Origin: JBBSIG01 sp038232215
Lineage (GTDB): Bacteria; Actinomycetota; Thermoleophilia; Gaiellales; Gaiellaceae
Length of the DNA: 6,741 nucleotides
Assembly: GCA_038232215.1 (NCBI GenBank)
Contig: JBBSIG010000145.1
Span: 1 to 6,741, forward strand
Direction: 5' to 3'
Shown: in pieces, positions 6,491 through 6,741 of the stretch
Numbering within the stretch: the first letter of the stretch is position 1
Layout of the letters: every line of letters starts with the position of its first letter
Notes under the pieces: model-generated
What the model was told of the DNA's origin: nothing
Seen by the model: the letters and a program-made list of their open reading frames with translations, nothing else
Database searches by the model: none
Made by a program: the position numbers and the translations under genes

Positions 6491-6741
6491 CTAGCGCAAC
6501 GGAAACGGCTTGCCCGCGAGCGCGGGCAGCACCTGCGCGGTGACCCAGACCGGCGTCGTCACGTAGCGGATTGAGTAGCGGTAGCTGCCGTCGTCCTTCC
6601 GGAGCCGCGCGAGATACCCGTACGCCTCCCGGCCGGGCGCGCGGCCCGCCGCGATCAGAGCCTGGATCGCCCACGCTGTCGACTGCGCGTCGGAGCCGCG
6701 CCCGGCAGTGAGCTCGAAGCCGCCGTCGCGGTTCTGCAGGC
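6491..6741 (-). CDS. Toroid-repeat protein (prenyltransferase/squalene oxidase-type repeats), C-terminal part
   Basis: The last 82 codons plus a TAG stop; the start lies beyond the right edge, so no start codon is visible. The peptide opens with LQNRDGGF, the QxxDGGF hallmark of alpha/alpha-barrel (terpenoid-cyclase-like) repeats. It continues with AQSTAWAIQALIAAG, then a second unit, YLARLRKDDGSYRYS, and ends in TTPVWVTAQVLPALAGKPFPLR. The alternation of a DG-containing turn with an Ala/Trp-rich helix shows at least two repeats. Proteins of this kind in Actinobacteria are often exported and of unknown role. The visible part has no catalytic DxDD motif, so I do not propose cyclase activity. 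The gene is co-oriented with the ABC-F gene, 106 bp upstream of it. Confidence 0.8.
   Translation of the reverse strand, partial: LQNRDGGFELTAGRGSDAQSTAWAIQALIAAGRAPGREAYGYLARLRKDDGSYRYSIRYVTTPVWVTAQVLPALAGKPFPLR

Noticed and set aside
6450..6674. A 74-codon minus-strand frame starting with ATG at the right edge
   Set aside because: It overlaps the toroid-protein C-terminus in another frame. The toroid frame carries clear repeat motifs, so this one is a shadow.

Overview
The window reads as chromosomal DNA of a high-GC bacterium, most likely an actinobacterium. Hand counts of sampled 60-base lines give about 71% G+C in the helicase-coding parts. The supporting features are GTG starts, a PcrA-type helicase with a C-terminal Tudor-like tail, an Eis-type acetyltransferase and a toroid-repeat protein. 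The toroid protein's C-terminus reminds me of proteins from Thermoleophilia (Gaiella/Solirubrobacter-like lineages). That placement is from memory of family patterns, not from a search.

All four genes lie on the minus strand, so transcription runs from right to left. From the right: (1) 6491-6741, the last 82 codons of an alpha/alpha-toroid protein (prenyltransferase/squalene-oxidase-type repeats). Its start is outside the window, and a GC-rich hairpin follows its stop. (2) 4789-6384, a complete two-domain ABC-F ATPase with a good Shine-Dalgarno sequence. (3) 4534-4788, a 255-bp gap framed by two copies of a composite repeat, each a perfect 15-bp palindrome joined to a second inverted repeat. 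The left copy lies inside the gap. The right copy overlaps the end of the ABC-F gene and encodes its last residues and stop codon. (4) 1264-4533, a PcrA/UvrD helicase interrupted in frame at motif III (GDPDQ / SIY) by a 370-residue intein. (5) 53-1267, an Eis-family GNAT acetyltransferase whose GTG start overlaps the helicase stop as GTGA. (6) 1-52, a short tail with a small hairpin.

The helicase and the acetyltransferase are probably one transcription unit. The ABC-F gene and the toroid gene are co-oriented but separated by gaps. The genes do not form an obvious pathway: DNA repair/replication helicase, N-acetyltransferase, ribosome-associated ATPase and a toroid protein.

The most interesting items are the intein, whose roughly 270-residue insert lacks any LAGLIDADG motif I can see, and the composite repeat that has become part of the ABC-F reading frame. 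I saw no CRISPR array, tRNA, rRNA, transposase or phage gene.
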